A stretch of DNA of 55,622 nucleotides from Rhizobiaceae bacterium. Lineage in GTDB: Bacteria; Pseudomonadota; Alphaproteobacteria; Rhizobiales; Rhizobiaceae. Numbering within the stretch: the first letter of the stretch is position 1; the number at the start of each line of letters is the position of its first letter. The notes beneath the pieces are model-generated. The model ran no database searches and was not told the origin of the DNA. It saw nothing but the letters and a program-made list of their open reading frames with translations. The stretch spans positions 1 to 55,622 of the forward strand of contig JAHBYY010000025.1 in NCBI GenBank assembly GCA_019635715.1. Reading direction: 5' to 3'. A program made the translations under genes and the position numbers. Shown one piece after another: positions 16,272 through 24,896 of the stretch.

Positions 16272-17105
16272 TCAGTTCGTCGTCTGCTTGCCCTTGTCCT
16301 CGGCCTTGATCTGGTTCCAGGCGTTCTGCTGGGCGAGCATCTTGCGCAGATAGGCCATGTTGGCTTCGGCCTGCTCGGGCGAGAGCTCGCGGCTGGCGAT
16401 CTGCTGCGCCTCCTGGAAATTCCCCTGCAGGCCGACGACGAGCGCCAGGTTCTGGCGCACCCGGCTGTCGGCGCCGGGCTGATTGGCAGCGTCGCGCAGG
16501 TAGGTCTCGGCCGTCCGAAGGTCGCCCTGCAGCACATAGGACATGCCGAGATTCGACATCACCGAAGGCTCGTTCGGCTTCATGTCGAGCGCCTTGCGGT
16601 AGAGCGCGCGCGCGTTCTCGGAATCGCCGAGCTGGTCGAGGATCGCGGCTTCCGCCGAAACCAGCTTCCAGTCGGGATATTCGGGGGTCTGGGCGCGGCG
16701 GATGGCGTCGAGCGCCGGCTCGAGCTGCCCGACCGCGGCCAGCGCCTTGCCGTAGGCGGCAAGCACCGTGCGATCCTTCGGATGGTCGATCACCAGCTTG
16801 CGCATCACCGCAAGCGCCTGCTCGGTGTTGCCCTGCATCTGCAGAACGTTGGCGTAGCGCAGCGCGACCGAGCTGTCCTTGGTGTCGCGCGTATAGGCCT
16901 TGCCGAGGGAATGGGCGGCTTCGTTGAGCTGGAGGGAGGACATCGTTTCGAGCGGTCTGCCCGAATCGCGGCCGATCGATCCGGTCGTCTCGCGCGACGT
17001 GCCGCAGCCGCTCGCGGCGAGGGCGATCGCCAGCAGCACCGCGGCGCATCCCAGCCCGCGCCCGCCCGCATTGGTCCTCGACATAGAAGCTGGCATCGTC
17101 GTCAC
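16272..17105 (-). CDS. tadD: TadD-like tetratricopeptide lipoprotein
   Basis: This 277-residue protein has a lipoprotein signal with cysteine in ALAASGCG (about residues 30-34). About five tetratricopeptide repeats follow, for example VALRYANVLQMQGNTEQALAVMRKLVIDHP, shortened here to its ends VALRYA and LVIDHP, then NARALYRKALDMKPNEP and GDLRTAETYLRDAANQP. TadD is a periplasmic TPR lipoprotein that supports assembly of the Tad secretin. Separation from the rest of the locus by the GT-P450-methyltransferase cassette is unusual. ATGs at 17105, 17096 and 17084 are all possible starts. A paired GTTAAC site lies upstream at 17150-17172. Confidence 0.8.
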   Translation of the reverse strand: MTTMPASMSRTNAGGRGLGCAAVLLAIALAASGCGTSRETTGSIGRDSGRPLETMSSLQLNEAAHSLGKAYTRDTKDSSVALRYANVLQMQGNTEQALAVMRKLVIDHPKDRTVLAAYGKALAAVGQLEPALDAIRRAQTPEYPDWKLVSAEAAILDQLGDSENARALYRKALDMKPNEPSVMSNLGMSYVLQGDLRTAETYLRDAANQPGADSRVRQNLALVVGLQGNFQEAQQIASRELSPEQAEANMAYLRKMLAQQNAWNQIKAEDKGKQTTN

Positions 17106-17149
17106 TCCCGCGCCTTTGCGGCCTGTCTGGTTGGACCCAGAAATATTCC

Positions 17150-17172
17150 GTTAACCCTAACGGCGGGTTAAC
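17150..17172 (-). promoter_or_regulatory. Palindromic GTTAACCC site upstream of tadD; CtrA-like box
   Basis: GTTAACCC at 17150-17157 and its exact complement GGGTTAAC at 17165-17172 are separated by seven bases. Read toward tadD it also contains TTAA-N7-TTAG, one mismatch from the CtrA consensus. It lies about 45-67 bases before the tadD start and also upstream of the divergent aminopeptidase gene. Confidence 0.45.
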
Positions 17173-17311
17173 GGGCGCCGGCGACGCGGAGCGTCACGAG
17201 AATTCCGTCCGGCGGCAGCCGCGCAGCGGCAGTCGTCCCGCCGCCGTCGTTGACTTCCGCTGCGAACCGCCGCCATACGGAGCGTTCCCACGCTTGCCCA
17301 GAGGCCGCACC

Positions 17312-18682
17312 ATGCCCGTCGAACTCGTCGAGACGCCGTCCGGGGCGTCGCTTCCCGTCCACACGGTGCGAAGCGGTGGCCTGGACGGGACCGACATTCC
17401 GGCCCGCTACGCCGCCTGGTCCGCCGCCACCGGATTTTCGGGCGACACCGGCGCGCTGGCGTTCGTGCCGTCCGCGCAGGGACGGCTGGAAGCCGCCCTG
17501 TTCGGCCTCGGCAAGGCCGACGAGTCCGGCCTCCAGCATGGCGGCCTCGCCCGGCTGCTGCCGGAAGGAGACTGGCATTTCGCCTCCCCGCCGGCCAAGG
17601 CGGCCCTTGCGACGCTCGGCGTGGTGCTCGGCGGCTACGTCTTCACCCGCTACGGCAAGAAGCCCGGCAAGGCGATCCGCTTCGCCGTCCCGGACGGGGT
17701 CGACCGCGCCGAGGTGCTGCGGCTTGCCGACGGCGTCCGGCTCTGCCGCGACCTCGTCAACACGCCGGCCAATGATCTCGGCCCGGAGGCGCTTGAGGCC
17801 GCCGTCCAGACGCTGGCGGCAACGCATGGGGCAAAGGTTCAGGTGACCAGGGGCGACGAACTGCTGAGCGGCGGCTATCCGATGATCCATGCCGTCGGCC
17901 GCGCCGCCAGCGAGGCGCCGCGCCTCGTCGACATGATCTGGGGCAGGCCGGACGCGACGAAGGTGACGCTGGTCGGCAAGGGGGTCTGCTTCGACACGGG
18001 CGGGCTCGACATCAAACCGTCGAGTTCGATGCTGCTGATGAAGAAGGACATGGGCGGCGCCGCGAACGTCCTCGGGCTTGCCTCCATGATCATGGCGGCG
18101 AAGCTCGACATCCGGCTGCGCGTCCTGGTGCCGATCGTCGAGAACGCCATAGCCGGAAACGCCTTCCGGCCGGGCGACGTGCTGCAGAGCCGCAAAGGCA
18201 TCACCGTGGAGATCGGCAATACGGATGCGGAAGGACGGTTGATCCTCGCCGACGCGCTGGCGCTGGCCGACGAGGAGCAGCCCGAGCTGCTGATCGACAT
18301 GGCGACGCTGACCGGGGCGGCGCGGGTGGCACTCGGCCCGGAGCTGCCGCCATTCTACACACAGGACGATGCTCTTGCCGCCGATCTCGCGGCGGCCTCG
18401 GTCGAGGTCGAGGATCCGATCTGGCGCATGCCGCTGTGGAAGCCCTACGACGCCAAGCTCTCCTCGAAGGTCGCCGACATCAACAACGTGACCACCGACG
18501 GCTTCGCCGGTTCGATCACCGCCGCCCTGTTCCTGAAACGTTTCGTCGAGCGCACGACATCATGGGCGCATTTCGACATCTTCGCCTGGAACCCTTCCGA
18601 CCGACCGCATGGACCCGCCGGCGGCGAGGCACAGGCGATCCGGGCGCTCGAGCGGGTGATCGCCCGGCGGTACGGTTCATAG
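17312..18682 (+). CDS. Leucyl aminopeptidase family metallopeptidase (M17)
   Basis: This 456-residue cytosolic aminopeptidase is predicted to use two metal ions. The M17 signature NTDAEGRLIL is at about 303-312. The other metal/catalytic blocks are VGKGVCFDTGGLDIKPS (about 228-244) with Lys and Asp ligands, and KKDMGGAANVLG. VPIVENAIAGNAFRPGDVL is the usual helix before the signature. Total length fits the shorter M17 branch often found in rhizobia. The ATG at 17312 follows AGAGG. A start 18 bases upstream is possible but lacks a ribosome site. The MarR-like and NlpC/P60 genes follow on the same strand. Confidence 0.9.
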   Translation: MPVELVETPSGASLPVHTVRSGGLDGTDIPARYAAWSAATGFSGDTGALAFVPSAQGRLEAALFGLGKADESGLQHGGLARLLPEGDWHFASPPAKAALATLGVVLGGYVFTRYGKKPGKAIRFAVPDGVDRAEVLRLADGVRLCRDLVNTPANDLGPEALEAAVQTLAATHGAKVQVTRGDELLSGGYPMIHAVGRAASEAPRLVDMIWGRPDATKVTLVGKGVCFDTGGLDIKPSSSMLLMKKDMGGAANVLGLASMIMAAKLDIRLRVLVPIVENAIAGNAFRPGDVLQSRKGITVEIGNTDAEGRLILADALALADEEQPELLIDMATLTGAARVALGPELPPFYTQDDALAADLAAASVEVEDPIWRMPLWKPYDAKLSSKVADINNVTTDGFAGSITAALFLKRFVERTTSWAHFDIFAWNPSDRPHGPAGGEAQAIRALERVIARRYGS

Positions 18683-18732
18683 GTCCCGGAATTCCATAAC
18701 GCATCCGAAACGGATTCGTGCGATGCTGGGCG

Positions 18733-19083
18733 ATGCCAGTCACCTTGCGAGCAAGCCAGGCCCTCCGGCTTTGGCATCAGGTCGCGCTTTCGGAAGTCGA
18801 AGGCGGGCGGCATGATCTGTCGATGCGCCAGGCTGCCATCCTGCTCACCGTCTATCTTGACCCGCCGCCGCACACCGTGCGTGGCCTGGCGGCCCGGCTC
18901 GGCGTGAGCAAGCCGGTGATCACCCGAGCACTCGACACGCTGGGCGCGATGGAGCTGCTCAGCCGTCATCGCGACGAGACCGACAGGCGCAACGTGCTGA
19001 TCCGGCGTACCGTCGACGGTGCGCTCTATGTCGAACGCTTCGGCGATGTCATCATCGCCACTGCCAAGGATCTTCCGCTGTGA
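18733..19083 (+). CDS. MarR-like winged-helix regulator
   Basis: This 116-residue DNA-binding protein matches the MarR layout. An N-terminal helix (RASQALRLWHQVALSE) leads into MRQAAILLTVYLDPPPHTVRGLAARLGVSKPVITRALDTLGAMELLSR, written here only to locate residues about 36-83. The wing follows (RHRDETDRRNVLIRRT). It is shorter than typical MarR (about 140-150) and its C-terminal dimer helix is cut short. The ATG at 18733 is the best start; 18718 and 18724 are in frame but lie closer to the upstream stop. Its stop overlaps the GTG of the NlpC/P60 gene as GTGA, so the two are translationally coupled. Targets unknown. Confidence 0.75.
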   Translation: MPVTLRASQALRLWHQVALSEVEGGRHDLSMRQAAILLTVYLDPPPHTVRGLAARLGVSKPVITRALDTLGAMELLSRHRDETDRRNVLIRRTVDGALYVERFGDVIIATAKDLPL

Positions 19084-19943
19084 CGACGCTCGACCATCGG
19101 CTGAACGCCTTTCGCCCCGATCTGGCCGACCTCCGGCTCGAAGGACATGTGGCGGCCGACAGCTTCACCGCCGGCCGCGAGGCGCAGGTGGCCGTTGCGG
19201 TCGCCGACCTGCGCGGCGCGCCCCGATCCGACGCCGGACTGAGCACGCAGCTCCTGCTCGGCGCAGCCGTCACGGTGTTCGACGAAGCCGACGGCTGGGC
19301 CTGGGTCCAGGCGCGCCGCGACGGATATGTCGGCTATCTGCCGTGGGCGGACATCCGCATGCCGGGTGCGACGGCGACGCACCGGGTCTGCGCCCCGCGC
19401 ACCTTCCTCTACCCCGGACCCGACCTGCGGCTGCCGCGCAGTGCCGCCCTGTCGATGGGGTCGGACCTCGTCGTCGCCGGCCATGCGGAGACGCGCGGCA
19501 CCCTCTACGCGATCCTCGACACCGGCGAGGCAGTCATCGCCGCCCATCTGTGCGGTGTCGACGGCGTGGCCGCCGACTACGTGGCGGTTGCCGAATCGCT
19601 GCTGAACACCCCCTATCTCTGGGGCGGAACGAGCGGCTTCGGCATCGATTGCTCGGGAATCGTCCAATTGGCGATGCACATGGCGGGGGTCGCGGTGCTG
19701 CGCGATTCCGACATGCAGGCGGCGACGATCGGCGAAGCGCTCGATCCCGGCCCCGACAATTCCGGGCTGCGCCGCGGCGACCTCGTCTTCTGGAAGGGCC
19801 ATGTCGGCATCATGGCCGATGCCAGGCGGCTTCTCCATGCGACAGGCCACACGATGCTGGTCACGATGGAGCCGCTGAGCGACGCGATCGGCCGCGTCGC
19901 CCATCTCTACGGGGCTGCGCCGACCGGCTTTCGCCGACCGTAG
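19080..19943 (+). CDS. NlpC/P60 family cell-wall cysteine peptidase with SH3-like domains
   Basis: This 287-residue protein has two SH3-like segments in its N-terminal half (about residues 35-150, with WAWVQARRDGYVGYL). A C40 NlpC/P60 catalytic domain covers about 165-275. The catalytic triad is visible: Cys in GIDCSGIV (about 191), His in KGHVGIM (about 241) and His in LLHATGH (about 253-256). Such enzymes cut D-Glu-meso-DAP bonds in peptidoglycan peptides. No signal peptide is evident, which fits the cytosolic muropeptide-recycling dipeptidyl peptidase VI type. Its linkage to an aminopeptidase gene supports peptide recycling. The start is a GTG overlapping the regulator stop. Confidence 0.85.
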   Translation: MTTLDHRLNAFRPDLADLRLEGHVAADSFTAGREAQVAVAVADLRGAPRSDAGLSTQLLLGAAVTVFDEADGWAWVQARRDGYVGYLPWADIRMPGATATHRVCAPRTFLYPGPDLRLPRSAALSMGSDLVVAGHAETRGTLYAILDTGEAVIAAHLCGVDGVAADYVAVAESLLNTPYLWGGTSGFGIDCSGIVQLAMHMAGVAVLRDSDMQAATIGEALDPGPDNSGLRRGDLVFWKGHVGIMADARRLLHATGHTMLVTMEPLSDAIGRVAHLYGAAPTGFRRP

Positions 19944-19946
19944 ACA

Positions 19947-20888
19947 CTACAGCCGGCCGATCCGCTCCGTCAGCAGCGCGAAGAAGCCGTCGGCATCGAT
20001 GTCGCGCATATAGGTCGCGTTCTTCTGGCGCTTCGAAACGCCCCACCAGTCGGCCACGGTCATGCCCATGGTGAGTTCCGAAGTGGTCTCGATCTCGACA
20101 TTGATGTAGCGCCCCTGGAACAGTTGCGGACGCAGCAGATAGGCGATCACGCAGGGATCGTGCAGCGGGCCGCCGTCCGTGCCGTACTTTCCTTCGTCGA
20201 ATCGCTCGAAGAACTCCAGCATCTCGGCCGAGGCGATCGCCGGGGCCGTGCCCAGGTCGCGCAGAGCGGCGATCCGCCTGGCCGTGGTCAGTGCCCTGTG
20301 GGTGACGTCGAGCGGCATGACGACGATCGGCGCCCCGCATTTCAGCACGAGACCGGCCGCATGCGGATCGACATAGATGTTGAACTCGGCGGCGGGCGTG
20401 ACGTTGCCGCCCTCGAACAGACCGCCGCCCATCATGACGATCTCCTGGATCCGCTCGGCGATCCTCGGCTCCTTCACCAGAGCAAGGCCGATATTGGTCA
20501 GCGGCCCCAGCGTGCACAGGGTGACGGTGCCGGGCGGCTCGCGCATCAGCGTCTCGACGATGAAGTCGACCGCGTGTTGGGCCTCGACGGGCATGGTCGG
20601 CTCCGGCAGCACCGGGCCGTTCAGTCCGGTCTGGCCATGCACCTCCTCGGCGGTGACGAGGTCGCGCACCATCGGCCGGACCGCCCCGGAAAACACCCGC
20701 GTCTTCGGCTTGCCGGCCAGCTCGCAGATCTTGCGCGCATTGAGCAGCGTCAGGCGCAGCGGCACGTTGCCGGCGACGACGGTGATGCCGAGAATGTCGA
20801 GTTCGGGGCTGGCGAGCGCCAGCAGGATGGCGAGCGCGTCGTCCTGGCCTGGATCCGTGTCGATGATGATCTTCCGGGCTGCGGGCAT
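19947..20888 (-). CDS. Inosine/uridine-preferring nucleoside hydrolase
   Basis: This 313-residue cytosolic hydrolase cleaves ribonucleosides to base and ribose. The calcium-binding motif IDTDPGQDDALA is at residues 9-20, with Asp10, Asp12, Asp16 and Asp17 as expected ligands. TLCTLGPLTNIGLAL and VMMGGGLFEGGNVTPAAEFNI match the family, including the active-site Asn in EFN. The C-terminal segment GPLHDPCVIAYLLRP contains the conserved catalytic-loop His-Asp. Exact base preference is unknown. It is convergent with the NlpC/P60 gene (three bases between stops) and divergent from hsp20. Confidence 0.9.
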   Translation of the reverse strand: MPAARKIIIDTDPGQDDALAILLALASPELDILGITVVAGNVPLRLTLLNARKICELAGKPKTRVFSGAVRPMVRDLVTAEEVHGQTGLNGPVLPEPTMPVEAQHAVDFIVETLMREPPGTVTLCTLGPLTNIGLALVKEPRIAERIQEIVMMGGGLFEGGNVTPAAEFNIYVDPHAAGLVLKCGAPIVVMPLDVTHRALTTARRIAALRDLGTAPAIASAEMLEFFERFDEGKYGTDGGPLHDPCVIAYLLRPQLFQGRYINVEIETTSELTMGMTVADWWGVSKRQKNATYMRDIDADGFFALLTERIGRL

Positions 20889-20920
20889 TTCGATTCCTTG
20901 GGCTTGATCTTACTGGTCCG

Positions 20921-20949
20921 CTTGAACTGGCAGACGCGGCGAACCATAT
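20921..20949 (+). promoter_or_regulatory. RpoH (sigma-32) type promoter for hsp20
   Basis: CTTGAA at 20921-20926, a 17-base spacer and CCATAT at 20944-20949 match the alphaproteobacterial heat-shock promoter consensus almost perfectly. The element lies 67 bases before the hsp20 ATG at 21017. Confidence 0.75.
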
Positions 20950-21016
20950 CCAGTCCACGGGGCGGAATGCCACTCGGATTTCGGCCCGTGATGTCGCTCA
21001 TCGAGGACACCGAACC

Positions 21017-21442
21017 ATGAACCGCATGCCGCCCTTTTCGAGCCCGCTGCTGCTCGGCTTCGACGCGATGGAGAAGACCATCGAACGTCTGGCCAAGAAC
21101 GGCGACAGCTATCCGCCCTACAATATCGAGCGGGTGCGCCGACCGGACGGCGAGACGGACCGGCTGCGCATCACGCTGGCAGTGGCCGGCTTTTGCGACG
21201 AGGACCTCGAAGTCACGACCGAGGAGAACCAACTGGTCGTCCGCGGACGCCAGCGCGACGATACGGAGCGCGACTTCATCCATCGGGGCATCGCCGCACG
21301 CCAGTTCCAGCGGACCTTCGTCCTTGCGGACGGAATGCGGGTGAACGGCGCGGAGCTCAAGAACGGGCTGCTATCGATCGATCTCGACCGGCCCCAGCCG
21401 GAAAGGCTGGTACGGAAAATCAACATTTCGGTGAAAGACTGA
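21017..21442 (+). CDS. Hsp20 small heat-shock protein (IbpA class A type)
   Basis: This 141-residue ATP-independent holdase binds unfolding proteins. A short N-terminal arm (MNRMPPFSSPLLLGFDAME) leads into an alpha-crystallin domain at about residues 35-125. It includes YNIERV, ITLAVAGFCDEDLEV, LVVRGRQ and the conserved AxxxNGxL-like MRVNGAELKNGLLSIDL. The IxI-type tail is KINISV. A near-consensus RpoH promoter upstream supports heat induction. The DUF1150 gene follows by 73 bases, a pairing I recall as common in rhizobia. Confidence 0.92.
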   Translation: MNRMPPFSSPLLLGFDAMEKTIERLAKNGDSYPPYNIERVRRPDGETDRLRITLAVAGFCDEDLEVTTEENQLVVRGRQRDDTERDFIHRGIAARQFQRTFVLADGMRVNGAELKNGLLSIDLDRPQPERLVRKINISVKD

Positions 21443-21515
21443 TCCACAACTCGCCGGAACTCGAAGGCTCTTTAGCGGGTTGGTCATGAAGACGCCCCGC
21501 AAACTGGAGGCTACT

Positions 21516-21773
21516 ATGACAAGCATCGAAACCAGACCTCCCCTGTCGCAGGCCGATTTCGCCCATCTCGGAGAAGGCACCGTCGCCTATGTCCGCGAGA
21601 TGGAGTCGACCGATCTCAAGGGCAAGTTTCCCGGCCTGCCGGACATCCAGCCGGGGCTGAAGCTGTGGGCGCTGTTCGCCGCCGACGGACGGCCCATCCT
21701 CCTGTCCGACGAGCGCGACCGCGCGCTTGCCGGCGCGCTGGAGAACGATCTGGTGCCGGTCGCCCTGCACTGA
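21516..21773 (+). CDS. DUF1150 family protein
   Basis: This 85-residue protein is of unknown function and recognised as DUF1150 from its compact core. It has HLGEGTVAYVREM, GLKLWALFAADGRPI and the ending ENDLVPVALH. It has no membrane segment and is probably cytosolic. I chose the ATG at 21516, preceded by CTGGAGG; the frame is open to 21480, but the extra residues lack family character. It follows hsp20 and may be coexpressed under heat shock; a chaperone link is guilt by association only. Confidence 0.8.
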   Translation: MTSIETRPPLSQADFAHLGEGTVAYVREMESTDLKGKFPGLPDIQPGLKLWALFAADGRPILLSDERDRALAGALENDLVPVALH

Positions 21774-21813
21774 CGGGCCGACCGCCCACCCTTCGCGACG
21801 CGAGGGGCGTTGA

Positions 21814-21838
21814 TCGCACGCCGTCAGGCGGCGTGCGA
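21814..21838. terminator. Hairpin between convergent DUF1150 and ptsN
   Basis: A ten-pair stem TCGCACGCCG/CGGCGTGCGA surrounds a five-base loop that contains the ptsN stop codon. There is no clear T-run on either strand, so its role as a two-way terminator is only suggestive. Confidence 0.35.
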
Positions 21839-22288
21839 CGCCGGTGCGGACGCCAGCAGCGAATGAATCGCCGAGGCGTCGCGGGTGCCGCGCACCTTTG
21901 CGACGGTGTCCGCATCACGCAGCACCCGGGCGATGCGCGACAGCGCTTTCAGGTGATCCGCACCCGCACCCTCGGGGGCGAGCAGCAGGAAGACGAGGTC
22001 GACGGGCTGGTCGTCGAGCGCCTCGAAGTCCACCGGCTGCTCCAGGCGGGCAAAGACCCCTGTGATCTGCCTTATGCCCGCGAGCTTGCCGTGCGGAATG
22101 GCGATTCCGTTGCCGACTCCGGTGGAGCCCAGACGCTCGCGCTGCAGGATGGTGTCGAAGATCTCCCGCTCCGGCAGTCCCGTAACGCTCGCGGCGCGTT
22201 CGGCAAGCAACTGCAGGAGCTGTTTCTTGGAATTGGCCTTCAAGGCCGGCAGGATTGCCGGCACCTGAACCAGATCGCTTAGATCCAT
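21824..22288 (-). CDS. ptsN: PTS IIA-like nitrogen regulatory protein PtsN (EIIA-Ntr)
   Basis: This 154-residue cytosolic phosphoprotein is the last carrier of the nitrogen PTS relay (PtsP-PtsO-PtsN). The phospho-acceptor His66 lies in GIAIPHGKL, the family hallmark, with EREIFDTILQRERLGSTGVGNG before it. PtsN links nitrogen and carbon status to potassium transport and other targets. It is third in the rpoN-hpf-ptsN order, the usual proteobacterial arrangement, 51 bases after hpf. Confidence 0.93.
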   Translation of the reverse strand: MDLSDLVQVPAILPALKANSKKQLLQLLAERAASVTGLPEREIFDTILQRERLGSTGVGNGIAIPHGKLAGIRQITGVFARLEQPVDFEALDDQPVDLVFLLLAPEGAGADHLKALSRIARVLRDADTVAKVRGTRDASAIHSLLASAPASHAA

Positions 22289-22339
22289 GCCTAAGATCCC
22301 CTATGGGCCCGGGCGGCACGCCGCGGGCGAAGCCCGCTC

Positions 22340-22924
22340 TCAGGAATTGGCGGCCCGTGACGTCGAAGGATCGATCCAGCCGATGTTTCCATCCGGCCGG
22401 CGATAGACGATGTTGACATGGTCGTTGCCGGCATTGCGGAAAACGACGACCGGCGTGTCGCGCGCGTCGAGTTCGATCACGGCGGAGGCCACCGACATGG
22501 TCTTCAGCGCCACGGTCGATTCGGCGACGATCGCCGGCGCATAGTCCTCCGGGACTTCCTGGTCGTCGTCCTCGGCAATCGATTCCATGATGGTGTAGGC
22601 CACGTCCACGCCATTGGCGTTCGCGGCGAAGCTGCGCGACTTGAGGCGCCGCTTGTAGCGCCGCAGCCGCTTTTCCAGCCGATCGGCCGCACCTTCGAAC
22701 GCCGCGATCGGCTCGTGGGCGTCGTTGGTCGCCTGCAGCGCGGCGCCGCTGTCCAGATGCAGCATGCAATCCGCCGAGAACCGCGGGCCGGACTTGGAGA
22801 CGGTCACATGGCCGGAATAGCCGCCGTCGAAATATTTGACCATCGTTTCGGCGATTCGCGTCTCGATCCGGGTCCGGAACGCGTCGCCGATATCCATGTG
22901 CTTGCCGGAGATACGCAGGTTCAT
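22340..22924 (-). CDS. hpf: Ribosome hibernation-promoting factor, long form
   Basis: This 194-residue ribosome-binding protein silences ribosomes in stationary phase. The N-terminal HPF/RaiA domain (MNLRISGKHMDIGDAFRTRI and the basic helix RLEKRLRRYKRRLKSR, ending near 100) is joined to a C-terminal dimerisation domain (VFRNAGNDHVNIVYRRPDGNIGWID). That makes it the long form, which can dimerise 70S ribosomes to 100S alone. It lies downstream of rpoN with a 231-base gap, so it may have its own promoter. Confidence 0.92.
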   Translation of the reverse strand: MNLRISGKHMDIGDAFRTRIETRIAETMVKYFDGGYSGHVTVSKSGPRFSADCMLHLDSGAALQATNDAHEPIAAFEGAADRLEKRLRRYKRRLKSRSFAANANGVDVAYTIMESIAEDDDQEVPEDYAPAIVAESTVALKTMSVASAVIELDARDTPVVVFRNAGNDHVNIVYRRPDGNIGWIDPSTSRAANS

Positions 22925-23155
22925 AGAGCGTCGACCTTCCTGTTCAGAATTCCAACCCAGGCGAGTTTATACCCCTCACCGGTGCGCACAAGCATGACAG
23001 TGTCTTTGGGACCCGCGGGCAAGCCGGGCATCGCGGTCGATCAAATGCCGTCTCCTGACGGAAGCGCAGCCGGCAGCAGCCGCCCCAGCCCATGGGCGCG
23101 GGCTTCTAGTCAGTTCGGCGGGGCTTGTCAACGAACGGCGGACGCGCCGAAGCCG

Positions 23156-24670
23156 CTACCTAGCGGCAACCGCCATCGCGCGCTTTTCGCGCCGGCGCTG
23201 CACCGACGAGGCGATGTTCATCCCCTCCCGGTATTTGGCGACTGTCCGGCGGGCGATGTCCACCCCGCCCTTCTGCAAGGCCTCGACGATGGCGTCGTCC
23301 GACAGGACGTTGCCGGGCTGTTCCTGCTCGATCATCACGCGGATGCGATCCCGGACCGCCTCGGAGGAATGCGCCTCGCCGCTGTCCGAGGCGGCGATCG
23401 AGGCGGTGAAGAAGAAGCGGAGCTCGAAGACGCCGCGCGGCGTCAGCATGTATTTGTTGCTGGTGACGCGGCTGACGGTCGATTCATGCATGCCGATGGC
23501 CTCGGCGACGTTGCGCAGGTTGAGCGGCCGCAGGTGCCGGATGCCGTGCAGCAGGAAGGCGTCCTGCTGGCGGACGATTTCGGAGGCGACCTTGAGGATG
23601 GTTCGCGCCCGCTGATCGAGGCTGCGCGTCAGCCAGTTGGCGCTCTGCAGGCAGTCGGCGAGGAATTCCTTTTCGTTCGGGTCGCGAGTCCGGCCCGACA
23701 CCTGATTGAAATAAAGCTGATCGACGAGCACGCGCGGCAGCGTGTCGCCGTTCAGTTCGACGGTCCAGCTCCCGTCGTTCGCCGGCTTCACCTCGACGTC
23801 GGCGACGACGGCGTCGGCCGTTCCGCCGGCAAAGGCCAGACCGGGACGCGGGTCGAGCGCGCGGATCTCGCCCATCATGTCGAGAAGATCCTCCTCGTCG
23901 ACACCGCAGAGCTTCTTCAGCGCCTGGAAATCGCGACGCGCCAGAAGTTCGAGATTGGCGACCAGCGCCGCCATCGCCGGGTCGAGGCGGTCGCGCTGAC
24001 GCAATTGCAGGCGCAGGCACTCCGCCAGGTCGCGGGCAAACAGGCCGGGCGGATCGAAACCCTGGCAGACCGCCAGGATCCGTGCGACCTCCGCCGCATC
24101 GGTCCCCAGCCGGCCGGCGATCTCACCGACATCACCCCGAAAGTAGCCGGCATCGTCGAGGTCGTCGGCCAGTTCCTGGGCGATCAGCCGCGCGGCGGGT
24201 TCGGAGAAGGCGAAGACGATCTGCTCGCCGACATGGTCGCGAAGCGTCAGCTTCGCGGCGGCGATCGACTCGAAGTCGAAGGCGCTGCCATCGGCGCCGA
24301 CCGATCGCGACGGCGCGGATTTCCACTGCGCCGAGAGATCGGGAGCCAGGCTCGCCGCCTGGCCGGGATCGTCCGGGAAAACGTTCTCGAGCGAGGAGTC
24401 GAGCGTTCCGGCAATCGATTCGGCGGTCCAGCCGGCCGGCGCCTCGGACCAGTCTCCGGATGCCGGCTCGGCCTCCTTCTGCTGCTGGTCCGTCGAAGCA
24501 TCGCTCTGCGGATCGATTCGTTCAAGCAGCGGGTTGCGTTCGATCTCCTCGTCGACGAAGCGTTCCAGCTCGAGATGGGAAAGCTGGAGCAGCTTGATCG
24601 ACTGCATCAGCTGCGGCGTCATCACCAACGCCTGCGACTGTCGCATCTGCAGTTTGGCGGACAATGCCAT
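23156..24670 (-). CDS. rpoN: RNA polymerase sigma-54 factor RpoN
   Basis: This 504-residue sigma factor directs nitrogen, motility and other regulons with enhancer-dependent activators. Region I is present (SAKLQMRQSQALVMTPQLMQSIKLLQLS, at about residues 3-30), followed by an acidic region II. The core-binding domain covers about 120-310 and the HTH about 370-395 (VAEAIGMHESTVSRVTSNKYM). The invariant RpoN box is ARRTVAKYR at about 473-481. It is complete. It lies 226 bases downstream of lptB, a conserved alphaproteobacterial arrangement. Confidence 0.96.
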   Translation of the reverse strand: MALSAKLQMRQSQALVMTPQLMQSIKLLQLSHLELERFVDEEIERNPLLERIDPQSDASTDQQQKEAEPASGDWSEAPAGWTAESIAGTLDSSLENVFPDDPGQAASLAPDLSAQWKSAPSRSVGADGSAFDFESIAAAKLTLRDHVGEQIVFAFSEPAARLIAQELADDLDDAGYFRGDVGEIAGRLGTDAAEVARILAVCQGFDPPGLFARDLAECLRLQLRQRDRLDPAMAALVANLELLARRDFQALKKLCGVDEEDLLDMMGEIRALDPRPGLAFAGGTADAVVADVEVKPANDGSWTVELNGDTLPRVLVDQLYFNQVSGRTRDPNEKEFLADCLQSANWLTRSLDQRARTILKVASEIVRQQDAFLLHGIRHLRPLNLRNVAEAIGMHESTVSRVTSNKYMLTPRGVFELRFFFTASIAASDSGEAHSSEAVRDRIRVMIEQEQPGNVLSDDAIVEALQKGGVDIARRTVAKYREGMNIASSVQRRREKRAMAVAAR

Positions 24671-24896
24671 TTGCGACCCTCACCCTACCCTGGACAGCAC
24701 TCCGGAGCCGACGCCAGCCTGCCCCGACGGCCGGGCATGAGACTGGCCCGGCTTTTGCTTGTCAAGCCGGAACATTACGGATGCGGGCTTACCGGATCGT
24801 TAGCAGTGCGGTGCGAAGGCATCTCCGGTCCGCCGGGAAGCCTCCTGTGAAGGCAAGGTGCGGGGGGATCGAGGGTCCGTCCGGAGGCCGGGGCCG

